Source: Moniliella sp. 'wahieum' (Eukaryota; Basidiomycota; Moniliellomycetes; Moniliellales; Moniliellaceae). Taken from it: a stretch of DNA of 64,000 nucleotides. Shown here piece by piece: positions 1-12,258 of the stretch (position 1 is its first letter; every line of letters starts with the position of its first letter). A program made the position numbers and the translations under genes. Below the pieces are notes generated by a model. That model was not told the DNA's origin, did no database searches, and worked only from the letters and a program-made list of their open reading frames with translations. The stretch covers positions 1-64,000 of the forward strand of contig RSEE01000137.1 of NCBI GenBank assembly GCA_003971905.1, read 5' to 3'.

Positions 1-16
1 CTAACCCTAACCTAAC
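1..16. repeat. Telomere-like C-strand tract
   Basis: The first bases read CTAACCCTAACCTAAC, which is the C-rich strand of a degenerate TTAGGG-type repeat in the orientation expected at a left chromosome end. Only about two and a half units are present, so this could be the inner edge of a telomere trimmed in assembly or an interstitial copy. Confidence 0.55.
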
Positions 17-240
17 GACACCGAATCTGGTGTCTGCCAGCTAGATCAGGAGGTGTGCTGAAAAAAATATTTTTGCGTTGGGTGGTGGTGGTAGGTGGTG
101 GGGACGGCCTCCGGGTGGTGGTGGTGGTGGTCGCGGCGGCGGGCGGCGGGCGGCGGCGGCGTTGCTATTTAATTAATGCTGGTCACCGGTGGGCGGTCAC
201 GGACGGGCCGGCGGGACGGAGCATCGTCAGACAGCGTTGG

Positions 241-410
241 TCAGCGGTCAGCCAGTCACCGGCCAGGGCTTGTCGGGCCGCGGGCCATCTCAGACCTTGT
301 ACGATTCTCACCAACCGGGCTCGCTGGTTTTCACCTAGTGGTTTTTCAAACAAGGTGGGGGCCGATTTCAAATTGAAAATCACCAATTGATGCTGACAAC
401 ATATGTCTAG
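241..410 (+). repeat. Subtelomeric direct repeat, copy 1
   Basis: This 170-bp block is repeated in the same orientation 417 bp downstream. The last roughly 100 bases (from about 308 to 410) appear identical between copies, while the first part carries scattered substitutions. It contains no convincing ORF. Its place next to a telomere-like tract suggests a subtelomeric repeat family. Confidence 0.9.
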
Positions 411-657
411 GTGTTGGAAATGGGGGTCGCAAAACAAGTGGTGGAGGTAGCAGTGGAGATGGCAGTGGGGCGGGAGTAAAGGTGGTAGTGGAGGTGGGAG
501 TGGGGGTGGAAGTGGGGGTGGGAGGGCTGGCGTGTGCGTTGGAGGCGGCGGCGCGGCGAGTGGGGTGTGCAGTGACAGTGGCGGTGGCGGTGGCAGTGCT
601 GGGGTAAGTGATGCGAGCAGCAGCACCTTCTGATGGTCAGAGCGTTGGTCAGCACGG
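411..657. other. Low-complexity spacer between direct repeats
   Basis: This segment is rich in GGTGG, GTGGAGGTGG and GGCGGTGG runs. ORFs on either strand here encode only low-complexity Pro/His/Leu text. No gene is seen. Confidence 0.6.
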
Positions 658-827
658 TCAGCGGTCAGCCGGTCACCGGCCAGGGCCTGTCGGCCGCCGG
701 CCCGGCCCAGAGCTTGTACAATTTTCACCAACCGGGCTCGCTGGTTTTCACCTAGTGGTTTTTCAAACAAGGTGGGGGCCGATTTCAAATTGAAAATCAC
801 CAATTGATGCTGACAACATATGTCTAG
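658..827 (+). repeat. Subtelomeric direct repeat, copy 2
   Basis: This is the second copy of the 241-410 block, same strand and same length. The 3' part, up to the shared ending ATATGTCTAG, appears identical to copy 1. The difference between copies is concentrated in the first 70 bases. Confidence 0.9.
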
Positions 828-2230
828 CCCTTCCACCACTCTGCGTTGTGGCGCCTCTTCCGCTCCGTTCTGCACCACTGCGCCCCTGGGAGCCAGTGGC
901 GACGGCCCATGGCGACGGCAGACAAAACGGACTCATCCCCCGACATATGGGTTGAAAAGGCGGTGTGCGCATACAGCGGGCGTAAGCACAAGGGGCGAGG
1001 CCGAACAGGAGCTGGAGGGAGCTGGGAGCGAGAGTATACACGGGGGACGCATCGACGCGACGTGGTCTGTGCTGCGATTGGCTCAGACACTCGCCCAGTG
1101 CGGCGGGCGCTCCGCGCGGCTGCGAACGGGCCACGTGACACAAATTGTGGCTGAGCAGCGCTGCGCCGCCACCGCTAACCCGCCCGCAGTTGTGCGGCAC
1201 CACCACCATCACCACCTACACCCTTTTCTGCGGCCATCCCATCCCTGGCGCAGCCCATCCACTCCCCTGTGGTTCCCTCCTTCTCGTGCGTGACTGCGTA
1301 CCGAACGATTGCCGGCCGCCCATCCGACGTGCGGCCAGGGCAAGTCCGACGCTGGTGTGGCTGGTGCCAGCGCGCATGAGGCCGTCTGAGATTTGCGAGT
1401 GATCGGACGTATGCACCGCTGCACGTGCATCTTCCCAAGGGCTGGTGTTGGTGGCTGCAGTTGCTTCCCAGCCGGATGCGGGTGAGGCGGCGAGGGCCGC
1501 AGCCTGAGGTTGATTGCTGTGCGTCGGGCCCTGCTGGATAACCAAGACGCCTCACTTCAAGGTGAGCCACGTTGGGGGAGGGAAGAGCACACCAGCATAG
1601 TCTGGGCGCTCTATGTTCAAGAGGAGATGCCCGCATCCACCAGTCCGAGGGGAAGCGATCACACTAAGAAAGTGTGCAATATGTGCACCATTGCTCCCGT
1701 TTCCTGACCAAATGTGCCACCATTCAGATCTCCTCGTGCGTCTTGGGCCGTCGTGTTTGCGATGCCAGCAATGCCGTTTTCTTGTACCCCCTCAATTACC
1801 GCGCCACGGCGGAGGATTGTAGTGGTCCAAAATTGAGGTCTTCAGCTAATGAGTTCGTTTGGGTTGTGTACTAATAGCAGGGAACGCGGTGGGCGATGGG
1901 TGCTGTTTGCTCGAGCAATTCGCTTCCATCCGTGAGCCGAAGGAACGAGGGTCAGTTCGCTACATATGCCTATCGTGTCATCTGCCAGTGTACATAGTGT
2001 GGCACTATCGTTGGCAGGGAAAAGCAAAGAGAGATGACGCAAGCGAGATCATGTCATTTTGGTATGCACTGGAACATAGGAGGATGGAGACATGCTCTGC
2101 AGAGATGATGTGCGTCGTTTGTCCATCATTCTTGCCGCCGCTGACAGTTTTGCTAGCACAACACCCGCCCCCCCAAAAGCCATATATGTCCAAGATCCTA
2201 GCCGCCATGTGCGGTTGAATACGTCCCAGG
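828..2230. other. Gene-poor subtelomeric region
   Basis: ORFs on both strands overlap heavily, are short and look compositionally random. I recognise no protein domain, tRNA or transposon feature here. The region separates the terminal repeats from the first supported gene. The 3' end of that gene may run a little way into it, as far as about 2049, if its frame is broken near the stop. Confidence 0.5.
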
Positions 2231-3199
2231 TTACTTTTTGTTCTTTAACACCCAGCGTCGTTCCAGCTCCTGGCACCGCTTGGCCGCGGACCAGTCTGGG
2301 TACTGGTTACAAATCTGGGGGATCTCCGTTTTGGCAAACAGATTAAAGGGGCGTTTGAATACGCTGACGGGACCGACAGTCTTGCTTTTCTTCCAAACCC
2401 GATCCACCTTCTTCATCGTAGTTTCCATGGACCACTCTGGATTCTCTCGAAACAATACAGGAAATAGGATCGCAACCATATCGCGATACTCCCGAACAGC
2501 ATAGGGCTTCTGCTTAACCGCGCCCAAGTTCTTCCATTGCATCAGGATATGCTTTCTCCTCTGCGAGGGAAGCAACTCAATCAAGGGCTGGTCCGGGTGT
2601 TCGCTTTCCTTCTGCTCTTGGCGAATCAGCATGGCTTTCTCCTGCTCTTCTTCAAACAAGATGAACCCAGGTTCGTTCGCCGTCACTTGATCCTCCCACA
2701 TGGCCCGCTTGTACACCTGCCACCGTCGCGCTCCTTCTGCCATCACGGCGCACTTGCCGGGGAATCTGCCATGGAGTTTGCTTTCTCGCATTACATCGGG
2801 CGTAATCAGCTGAGGTATTGTTGGTAGTGTAGATGCTCCGCGCCGGTGTATCTTCTTCTCCTCGTTGGCTTGTTTCTTCTTGAGTGGGCAGCGGAGCGGA
2901 TGCAGGTGCAGGGCGGAAGCTGGAGTAGAGGCCGGAGTGGAGGCTAGAGCGGAGGCAAGGACCGGGTCAGGAGCGGAGACAGGAGCTGGTCGCGTCCTGG
3001 CGCGGTGGGCCGTCGGCGGAGTGAAGGGCTTGATCGGAAAGATCCCTACGCGGAGGACCTTGCGTCCGCCGCGCCGACCCTGCAGTGGTTGTGCAGCCGT
3101 GTGGAGCGCGTGGAGGCAAATGAGGGGTGCGGTGGCGGAGAGAAGGGTCCGAGGGCGCACGAGCGGTAAGGCGGCCCGCAGCGCCAGGACGAGGACCAT
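2231..3199 (-). CDS. Putative mitochondrial HMG-box-like protein
   Basis: The ORF encodes 322 residues from the ATG at 3199. I prefer this start over the ORF's upstream ATG at 3484 because a TATA box lies about 85 bp before it and the N-terminus (MVLVLALRAALPLVRPR) resembles a mitochondrial presequence: Arg- and Leu-rich, without acidic residues. The C-terminal half holds two HMG-box-like segments. In the first, RRKHILMQWKNLG resembles an HMG helix. The second begins at VFKRPFNLFAKTEIPQIC and continues to ELERRW. By family analogy it may bind or package mitochondrial DNA, like Abf2/TFAM. The second box is cut short by a stop just after ERRW. In another frame the text continues as KEQKVTWDVFN, which fits the last HMG helix, so the true end may be nearer 2050-2200. 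A nuclear HMG protein is the alternative. Confidence 0.6.
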   Translation of the reverse strand: MVLVLALRAALPLVRPRTLLSATAPLICLHALHTAAQPLQGRRGGRKVLRVGIFPIKPFTPPTAHRARTRPAPVSAPDPVLASALASTPASTPASALHLHPLRCPLKKKQANEEKKIHRRGASTLPTIPQLITPDVMRESKLHGRFPGKCAVMAEGARRWQVYKRAMWEDQVTANEPGFILFEEEQEKAMLIRQEQKESEHPDQPLIELLPSQRRKHILMQWKNLGAVKQKPYAVREYRDMVAILFPVLFRENPEWSMETTMKKVDRVWKKSKTVGPVSVFKRPFNLFAKTEIPQICNQYPDWSAAKRCQELERRWVLKNKK

Positions 3200-3281
3200 G
3201 GTGTGCCGAGGGATAGTATGGGCTGGGCAGGAGGATGCGGGTGGAAGGGAGGAAAGGAGGGCAGAGGGGAAGACGTGTCGG

Positions 3282-3289
3282 TATATATA
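3282..3289 (-). promoter_or_regulatory. TATA box of the HMG-like gene
   Basis: An 8-bp TATATATA lies 83 bp upstream of the chosen ATG at 3199 on the minus strand. Its spacing supports that start rather than the more distal ATG at 3484. Confidence 0.6.
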
Positions 3290-4334
3290 CAGCGTCCAAG
3301 TGAAGGGTGCATATGGGAGGAGCGTGAGAGGGCGTCGGAAGAGAAGGAGAAAAGGCACCGGCGCAGTGTAAAACACAAGGACGGCGAAACGGCCTGTGGA
3401 ACAGATGCGTCGGCACTGGAGCGCAGTAGGAGAAGGCCACTCCTCTGCCTCCCTCGTCTCGTGCGGCGCTCGGAAGCTCCGCACCCTCTGAACGTCCCAG
3501 CCAACTCAGTGCGAGAGTCTCTCGTGCCTTTCACCCAGTCCTCGAGCCGATCGGCGCTGGCTCCTACTACTACTTACTAGAATCCGGCCCAGCTTGAGTC
3601 CTCGCCAGAACAAATCATCTCGCGAGTGGAGACCCGCTGTGGCTCTTCCCCGTTGCTCTCGCCCCCCGACATGGCGGATGAGGCGGACACAATGGCCAGG
3701 ATGGCATGGTGCCAAAGGGACGAAGAGGGACCGATGTCCACAACGAACACCAGTCGGTACAATGAAAGGGAGGAGACAGGGCAACTGAGTAATGATATGC
3801 GCCCACACTGAGCGATGACGCGAACGATCTGCTGCACAGTATATATTAGTACCACCGCATATGAGTACTGCGAGGATCATGCATCTCTTCGAGTGGTTAC
3901 GGACACATCCAATCGCTGGAGCATACCACTCTGCAGCCAGGGACTCCACGGGTCCACAGTGCTTCAAATGGCAGATGAAGACGGAAGAGTGAGGCCAAGA
4001 TGTACATCATGATCTCCTTTCAATGTCTCCTCTCCGATCATATTCCTTCTGTCGCCGGTATACTCGCCCCCCAAACGCACATGGATTGCAGCGGGGCGAG
4101 GGCAAAAGCCTGTCTAATCCGACTGGGCGTCTGCCATTCCTACTACAGACTTGGCCCAGCCACCCCAACCTTCCAACACGCAGATGATGAGCAAACAATA
4201 TGCATATGAGTGTGGTCCACCAGTGCCACTGGCGCCTGTGAGCACAAGTAGACTTTTTGAGAGGGGGCCAGTGCGGGCCCCAAGCGTCAGGGGGGGGGAG
4301 ACAAACGAGGGACGAGGGTAGCACCAGGCACGTA
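3290..4334. other. Intergenic region between HMG-like and PPR genes
   Basis: This interval holds the upstream region of the HMG-like gene and the 3' flank of the PPR gene, both on the minus strand. No coding or RNA gene is recognised. The ORFs here are short and overlapping. Confidence 0.45.
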
Positions 4335-7300
4335 CTATACCGAGTCGTCGTTTGCAGGCGGCACCGCCATCTCCCGAAGGGCCACGGCCGCCGAGGTATC
4401 TTGCAGGCGAGCGAGGGGCAGGGCCATGTTCATGTCCTTGCCCGAGAAGAGCGAATGGTTGTGGAGTGCGGCCAAGCCAATGTCCTCGTACTCGCGAAGA
4501 AGGGTGCGCACCTGCTTCACCACCATCCGAGGGAAGGCGTGGCACTCCATCCGGTCCAGCAGCCACTGCGCGCGTCGAGGTGGCCGGCAACGAGCTCGAC
4601 TTGGATCATGACAAGGTACGTCGACGTGTCGCGGGCGGTGGAGTGCCATGGGTTGAGCGTGGCCGCCGCTGGTGGCGGCGATCGTGGCGGAGCGGCGGGG
4701 GTGGGGAGGTGGAGGTGGAAATGGGATGGCAGTGGGCATGGGAGGGAGGGGGGGGCAGTGCGGGAGGGGACACGCGGATCGGCGGAGGCGGGGAGGCGGC
4801 ACGATCCACCTCCGGCGGCATGATGCCGGCGTAGGACGAGGGCATGGGGTGGGCGGCCTTCATGCGGGCCAGACGGTTTGCGGGACGGCTTGGACGTGTG
4901 CGGATCGACCTTGTCGCGCATCGAGGCAAACACCTTGCGCGCCTCGGCCACGCCTGCTCGCCGTCGACGCCATACGCACGCAGGACCACGTTGGCATGGT
5001 ACGGCGTCAACTCCACCCCTCGGCCGCGAGGCGGCTGCGTAAAGTCATACAGCACGTCCAGCTTCTTGTGGTGGGCGTACACCTCCATCATCGCCTGGTG
5101 GCACAGCGCGTCGGGCAGCGACGCCGCAAAGCGCGTCCCGACACCTGGGTGATCGAATCGTAGATCCCTGTGCCTTGTCGATGTTGTTGGTGTGGATGCC
5201 GTACGCGGTGATGAGCGTGGCCAAGTGCATGGCCTCGATCGCGTTGGCGTCGCGAATCTGATCAAACGTCTCGAGCAGCTTGGTTTCGTCCACCGGTTCG
5301 ATCGACCATACGCGTCCAGCAGCAGCTTCCATGTGTAGCCCGCAAAGACGAGGTGGTAGGACCGCATCTGCTCAACGTACTGCAGCACCAAGTCCCGCCT
5401 GCCGTTGCGGACAAAGCAGCTGAGCAACGTGTTGTAGGGCGCCGTCGTGGGCCGGAAGTGGTCCATCTCGCGCAGCCGTTCGAAGAAGAAACAGGCGCGG
5501 GGGATGTTGTTGCGGCGGGCAAAGACGGTGATCAGGGCATGGTAGGTGGCCTTGGAGGGCTGGATGCGGTAGTCCCGCATCAGCTTGTAGTAGTCCAGCG
5601 TCTCTTTGCCCCGGCGCGCGCGGCCCATGGCGGTGATGATGGCGTTGAAGAGGTCGACGGTGGGCGGGACGCCGAGGCGGATCGCCTCGCTAAACAGTTC
5701 CCTCGCCACCACCACCATCGTCCGGCAAGGCTTGGCTCCCGCTGATCATGGCGCTGTACGCCTGCTCCGAAGGCAGCTGTCCTGCGTCGAGGAGGCGTTG
5801 GCGGTGCGCGTTGGCCATCTGGATCCGGCCCATGTTCGACAAGGCACAGATCACCGCATTCTCCAGGCGGACCCAGGCGTGGATGATGTGGGCAACCGAG
5901 TCGGTCATGTTGCGCGTGACGTACAAGCCGAGGAGGTAGAGTTTCTTAACGTTCTCCATCTCGTACCGCGCGCCGCACACCTGGATCAGCGCCGTGACGT
6001 ACGACGGCGTGGGGTACCTGCCGTGCCGCGCAGAGGCGCGGAACTGGTCCCAGACGCGCTCCATGCGGAACTCGAGCGATTCCGAGCTGAACGTCTCGTG
6101 CGCCGCCGCGCTCACCTTGGCGCTGATCTCCACCACGCGCGACAGGCGCATGGGCAGCTTGTGCGCGATGGTTTCCAGTGTCTGCGCGTCGGTGCCGAGC
6201 GATGCACGCGCCCTCTGCGAGATGACCGGCAGCCGCATGTTGGGTAGCGAGACGGGCGGAGCGGGAGGCTCCCCAAAGAGGGGCGCCTCCCATGGCATGG
6301 TATACACCGCGCGGAAGTAGTAGGGGTTCATCTTCTCGAGCAGGGGAACCACCACGTCCTCCGAGTAGCGTGTCAGCAGCATGGCAAAGGCGGCGCCCAT
6401 GCTGGGACGAACGATTGTAGGGCGCGGCGGGTTGTTTCCGCACCACTCGACGCTCTCCGTGGTCTCGGTCGTCTCGGTCGTCTTGTTCTTCGTCTTGTAC
6501 TTGGCCTTGTACATGTCCTTGGGCTTGGACTTGGTGGGGCGCGGGAGCATGAGGGGCAGCAGGCGCGCATAGTCGTCGGCCACCATCCCGGGGCCGCGAG
6601 ACGTCAGGCGGGCCAGATCGGCGTCTAAAGCCTGCTCTTCATGGGCAAACGCACGGAGGAGCGTTGTCCATTCGTCGGCGGAAAACAGGCGGAGGAGCGT
6701 CGCGCTGGTGCTGAGGGACTTGGCGGTAGACCGCAGCGAGGCGAGGGGACCAGATGTCGACATAGGCCACGCCGCTGCTGCGGTCCACAGCCCTGCAGCA
6801 GCGACGGGTAGGTGCGCAGGAGCGGCGTGAAGGTGGTCACGGGCGCGGAGGAGCGTCGCGGGCGCCAACTTGGGCTGGCCGGCCGGATGGCGCATCGTCA
6901 GGCCGATCAGCTGGCACATGCGCCTGGCCACCGCGGCGGTCTTGCGTCGCAGGGTGGCCATCTTGAGCCGGTACTCGTTCGGTGAGCCGCCGAGGACCGT
7001 GTCGACGCACGCCGTCGTCCAGCGCAGCACATGCGCCAAGAGCAACGCCGCGTCGGCCGCGCGGGCTGGCGGATGCAGTTGTCGGCGAGGAAGAGCAGGT
7101 GGGCGTAAACTGGGTCGTCTGGGGCAGGGGCAAGGCGTATCCCTGCGCGACGCCCGAGGAGAAGGCCGTGTGGACCAAGGACAAGAGCGCCGACAGCTGC
7201 GCGCGATCCATTTTGGCCACCACCTGCGGCGACACGATTTTCTCAAACAGGTCCAGGTGGATGAACGTGTGGCGCAGACGCGCTTGCTTCATGTGGCTCG

Positions 7301-9310
7301 CCATGCCTGAGCAGATGCGCGTACAGTCCCGTCCCTTGCCCTCCTCCCACAGCGCCGCATCCGCCTTCCCCAACGCCGAGTCCACGTGCAAGTTGGTCAA
7401 GGAGAGCAGAAGCTCAAAGGATGGGATGGCGACTCTTGTGAGTACTAAGCAAGGTCGTGTACCACGCGGTCGCAGCGGCAATCCCCTGGTTGGCAGCGAG
7501 ACTGACGAGCATGATGGTCACCGTGTCCCGCATGGGCGGAGGAATGTTGGACGCCGGTATGGAAACCGTCTTGGAAGGTATTTGGTTGGCCATCCGATCA
7601 AACACACGAAGCGCACCCTCTGTCTGTCCCAAGAGGAAGTGAGCATGGATCATGCCGTTCCAGGCGAGTGCGAGAGGCTGGACGTTCTCCCACCGACGAA
7701 AGTGGCCATCCGACGTGTCGAAAAAGGGACGTTTCGAACCGGAACTTGGCTCGGTCGAGTCTGGCGACGTGCCAATGAACCAATGGTGCACCGCAGCGTC
7801 AAACACACCCTGCAACCTCTGCAGCGCCGCAACCTTCCACGCCGTGTCGGCGTCGGGGGGGGGAACAGCATAGTTCGAAAAGGGTTCGTGCCAGTCGACG
7901 TTGAGTTCGAGAGGCTGCAGCAACTTGTGGCCCACAAGCGAGCGGAGAAGAAAGACGAACGTCAGGGGGGGTAATGGAGTCTTGCGGCAACGCGGTGTTC
8001 TCTTGCATCAGGTCCAACAGCTCCATCCCGGCACGGGCGTCGGATCGAGCGGCTGTGACCTCCAGCAGAGCTACATACGGCCGCGCCCGCAAAGGACGGA
8101 GGGAAGGGACCGTATTGAGGGCGTAGAGGAGAGCAATGGCAAAGTCAAAGTTGGACACTCCTTGGGAAACCACCTGGATGTCAGAAACGTCGCTCTGCGT
8201 TGGTGCCACCTGTTCCTGCTCGGCCGAGTGGGACTTGGTAGGGCTGGAGGGGTCGTCGAGGCTCTCTGTTGCGCACACGTGTCTTGCTCGGGGTGGAGAA
8301 ACAGCTGTTGCAAGAACGGCGAGACGGTCTCCCTAGGGAAGAGGGAGAAAAAGTCGAGAATGTGGGCAATGAACTGATTGTCAATCGGGCCATACGGGGC
8401 GGTGGTACGAATCCAGTCGAGGATCTCCGCTTGCGCACCGTCGCAGGCGGCAGTCGAGGCGTGCCGGACAGCAAGGAGAAGGGCAGTGATGCGGGCGTTG
8501 AAACTGGCGGGCCGTTGGGAAACCGGCACGGTACACGCCTTTTCATACAGCTCCCGGGCCTTGATCAGTGGCCCGTCGCCCGGTGCTTGGCCGGCTGTCG
8601 CAACTCGGCCCACAAGTCGTGCAGCTGAGCGGTGATGGAAACGATCGTATCCTGGTTCAAGGCCGTCAGCAGCGATCGGTTCGTTCGCTTCTGCCACGAG
8701 GGCGAGGGTGGTATAGTCGACAAGGGTCCGGGCGATGCGCTGGGCCAGTGCCATGGTCGCCTCCTTGTCGATCTGGCGAAGCGGACGCTTGACAGGCCAA
8801 GGAGGTGCAACGCCATCCGGCGTCTCCTCGGGTACAAAGCGCATTGTCGTCTGCTCCAACTCGGGAGGCGCCGTCTCCCCACCAAACCAGGGGGCGTGCC
8901 CATGGGCTCGCGTGCACCAAGCGGTGGCTCTACCGGAGCCAGGGAAGCGTAGCCGCGGGATGCGATGCCCTGTCCGCTAGACGGCCGGGGGAAGGGGGTG
9001 CGTGTGCGTGTGCGAGTGCGATTGTGGGTGTGGGTGCGGAGCGGGAGAGAGGACAGACGGGCCGGAGCGGGGCTGAGGAGGCAAGGGAAGGAGGAGGAAA
9101 CAGAAGCAGAAGCGCGAGGGAGGTGCGCCAGTGGACTGCCATGCGCCGCGGCGCACCTCCGTCCAGAGCTGGCGCCGGAGGAACACAGGTGGTGGAGGCA
9201 TCGCTGGACGTGGGCATGGGACGGACGGAGCAAAAGGCGTGTCGCAGGTGCCTGTTGTAGCGTTCGGTTCGTGGCGGCGCGCGCATCATGGGGGCCATGG
9301 CCGAGAGCAC
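4335..9310 (-). CDS. Large mitochondrial pentatricopeptide repeat (PPR) protein, frame-disrupted
   Basis: A chain of overlapping minus-strand frames reads as one protein of about 1,600 codons. The N-terminus is Arg-rich (MMRAPPRTERYNRHLRHAF) and followed by RGYASLAP, typical of a mitochondrial presequence. The middle contains helical-repeat text. The clearest PPR units lie at about 5300-5720, for example VDLFNAIITAMGRARRGKET, then KATYHALITVFARRNNIPRA and APYNTLLSCFVRNGRRDLV, each a roughly 35-residue helix-turn-helix. The C-terminus ends with REMAVPPANDDSV. PPR proteins bind organellar RNA, so a role in mitochondrial transcript maturation or translation is inferred. The frame breaks at least eight times, for example near 8260, 7930, 7450, 7050, 5700, 5350, 5150 and 4800. 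Pieces on each side continue one another without loss, so indels rather than decay are likely. The start could also be the ATG near 9140. Confidence 0.72.
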
Positions 9311-10270
9311 GTGGGGGTGCCGGGACGCGACGCGGAGACGGACGGAGGCGATGGAGGCGCGGCGCGCGGTCGTCCGACAGGGCTAATGGGTCGGAGGGCA
9401 GCGTCTGTGCCGTCGGGCGTTGGGGCAGGCGCAGCTGGCAAGGCAAAGGCAAACAGGCGCGGTGAGCAACGAGGAAGACAAAGGGGGGGGTGCGGACACG
9501 GGACCTACTTGGATGCTGGCGGGACAAGCGGCGGTGGAGGCAGCGGTGGAGGTGCGCGCACAGCACCCGCGACAGTGGCGACGGTGCTGGGCGCGCGGCC
9601 GCGGGTGGCACAGGGTGTGGCATGGGCGCCGGCGGGGGCAAGGCGTGCGAGATGGAGGGAGACGCAGGAAGGAAGGGGCATGGCGGGCTCCTTCTTTGCT
9701 ACGTCGGGCGCGATGATGGGCACGTGTGGGAACGGGGGGGGGGGGGGGCGAGCAGCGGTGGTTGTGGTGGTGATGGCGGTGACGATGGTGGTGGTGGTGA
9801 TGGTGGCGATGGCGGTGACGATGGCGGTGACGGTGACGATGGGGGCGAAGAGGCCGGCGGACACACTAACGGCCAGGAAGCGACGCTTGTTGGCTGCGCT
9901 GCTTGCTTTTTCTTGTCGGCCGGCAGCGGGAAATCTGCTTACGTGGATCAGCGGTGCCGGCGGGTGGAGTAAATTACGTCAGCTGCTCCGCCCGCTCTCT
10001 GGCAGGTCAGGCCTGCTACTCCGTACTTGTTCGCCTACATCCGCTCCAATCCAGTCCCATCGATCTGCGTGGATCCTACTGCACCCACCCGCCCATCTGC
10101 ATCCGTCCGCGGGAAGAGAAACGTCAAAATATCGTCGATTGGTGCCCCACATCCGCATCTCATCTATGTCTCCTGCCGGGGGGGAGGAGGGGTTGGGGCG
10201 TGTGGGACGGTTGCAGCAAAGCGCGAAGAGAAAGAGCGGCGGAGGGGACGCCGACTGACACAAGATACAC
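9311..10270. other. Intergenic region with GGTGATGG-type microsatellite
   Basis: This lies between the PPR start and the GMC stop. At about 9760-9845 it carries a GGTGATGGCGGTGACGATGG tract, and a G10 run lies near 9738. ORFs across it encode only Thr/Ile or Gly/Asp repeats. No gene is supported. Confidence 0.5.
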
Positions 10271-12258
10271 TTACCCCGAATCGCTCGCGTTCTGCTGGAT
10301 CAGCTCGGCGGCGATTTCGCCAATGCCATAGGTGACCGTCAGCAAGTGTTGGGACAGGGAGATGGGGGGCACCGACGCGTCGGCGACACGCAGAGCTTGG
10401 TGTTGTACACCGCAGCTCATCGTCCACCACCCCGCCGTGCTCGAGGGGCATCATGGCGCACGAGGAGGAAGGGTGGTACTCGGTGGCGAATTGGGACCGA
10501 ATGTATTGGTTCCAGTCGTGCTCGCTCTGTACCTTGGTGCCTGGTTGGGTTTCGTTGGCCACGTACGGCGCCAGCGCGTGGGAGGTACCAATGGTGCGCG
10601 CCAACTGGCATCCGGATCGCAACACGTCCAGGTCCACCTTGTTCTTTACGTAGGCGGGTCAATCGCCGGCGGATCAAATGCATTGTCCGACGTGATCTTC
10701 ACAGAGCCTTGCGACGTGGGATGCTGCAAGCCGCACTGCACCGAGATGGCGCCGCTGGCCAGGAACCACAAAATCTCAATGGCGGGTATGTCGGCGGGTA
10801 GAGCGAGTTGGCCAACTGGCCTAATGCGGCACGGTACCTTCCTGCACCGTCGACGGGGCCTGGTAGGCCTGGACAAACTTGTCGGTCGACGAGGTAATGT
10901 TGGAGATGACGGCCTTGGCATTGTTACCTTGGACAGCGGGACATAGGCCACCGCACTGTTGAAAACCCGTCCTGTTTCGCCTTGCCCGTCAACTTGGGCG
11001 CGGCATTTTGGCGCCCTGGGCCGGCGCAAAGTTGACGGCTCCGCTCAGGTGGTCTTGCATGTGAAAGCCGACGCCGGGTACGTTGGCCACTGCTCAATTC
11101 CCAGCGGATCCAAGATCGACTTGTCTGCCACGCCTGAAAGCTGAAGCAGCTGCGGCGATCCCATGACTCCGGCCGACAGGATGATCTCCTTGTTGGCTTT
11201 GACCGTCCGACCGTCGAATGGTTGGACTGGGCAAACTGGACGGCGGTAGCGCGGGGCGGATGGGAGGAACGGTCAAACAAGATCTTGATGGCTTGGTGGC
11301 AACGAGCACATGCAGATTGGAGCGGCCCAGGACGGGGTCTAGGTAGGCAGTACGCGAAAAAGAGCGGGTCCAGTTGGACGGGTTGAGGGCAGAGGTGCTG
11401 AGGAACGGGCCAGTGTTGTTGCCACTATCGGGATCCTTGTTGATCGGAAGACCGAGTGTGTCCGAAGCGCCCTGCAAAAAGGCGCCCACAGAAGGAAACG
11501 TAATCCCGGGCCAAGCTGGCATGCACGTTGCCTTGGTGCCGTGAGAGCTTGGTTCGTAGGCCACAAGGACGACTTTTGCGACGCGGCGCCTTGGCCAAGG
11601 TCCGCTGCACGCTGGGTTGGGGGGGTGAAGGTCTCGGACTTTTCATTGCGTTCAACATGTTGTCCACCCCCACGTCTTGGACGCGTCGGGGGAAATGCCG
11701 GAAACAAGTTGGCCCAGCTTTCTTGCTCGGCAGCCGGCTGGCGAACAAAGTACATGCCGTTGATGGCACTTGATCCGCCTACCAACAAGCCAACCGAAAA
11801 GGCGTGGAGCCATGTTAGCCAAAGATATCCCCAACAGAAAGAGGAGAGAGAGAAACGGCGTACCGAGAACCTTGCCACGAGGGTAGTATACAGACCGTCC
11901 ACCCAACCCGGTTTGGTTGACGGTGTTGTCGGCCCAATCCTTGGCGGTATGCTCAGAGGAATTGTACAGCATCGCACTGGGCGTCGTGATAGATGGATCG
12001 CCCTCGCCACTTTCACCCGCCTCAATTACCGCCACTTGTGGACGAATCCTCGGTCAAGCGAGACCACCAGGCCTGCCGTGCCGCCTCCACCACGACATAA
12101 TCAAACGCTTGGCCATCAAACTTTTTGCCGTTGCTGCTGATGCCCGGCGGGGAGGCGCGAGAAGCGAGATGGCTGTGGCGCCGTTCAAACCCGCCATGAT
12201 GCGTGGTCAGTTTAGCGGCGACCGCAGTCAATGTGGTGGCGAGCACAGCCAGCTGCAA
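10271..12258 (-). CDS. Secreted GMC-family FAD oxidoreductase, frame-disrupted
   Basis: The gene starts MQLAVLATTLTAVAAKL, a signal peptide, so the enzyme is probably secreted. FDYVVV follows, and restoring one missing G near 12087 gives the FAD-binding GGGTAG motif. The GMC signature PRGKVLG|GSSAINGM is split by an 85-nt intron (11779-11863, donor GTACGC, branch CTAAC). The C-terminal domain is clear: HPSSSCAM, with the active-site region, and HLLTVTYGIGEIAAELIQQ just before the TAA at 10271. Length, about 630 codons, suits aryl-alcohol oxidase, glucose oxidase or choline dehydrogenase relatives. These oxidise alcohols or sugars with FAD, and the extracellular oxidases release H2O2. The substrate cannot be called. 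Several other frame breaks lie at about 11280, 11100, 10900 and 10400. Confidence 0.82.
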
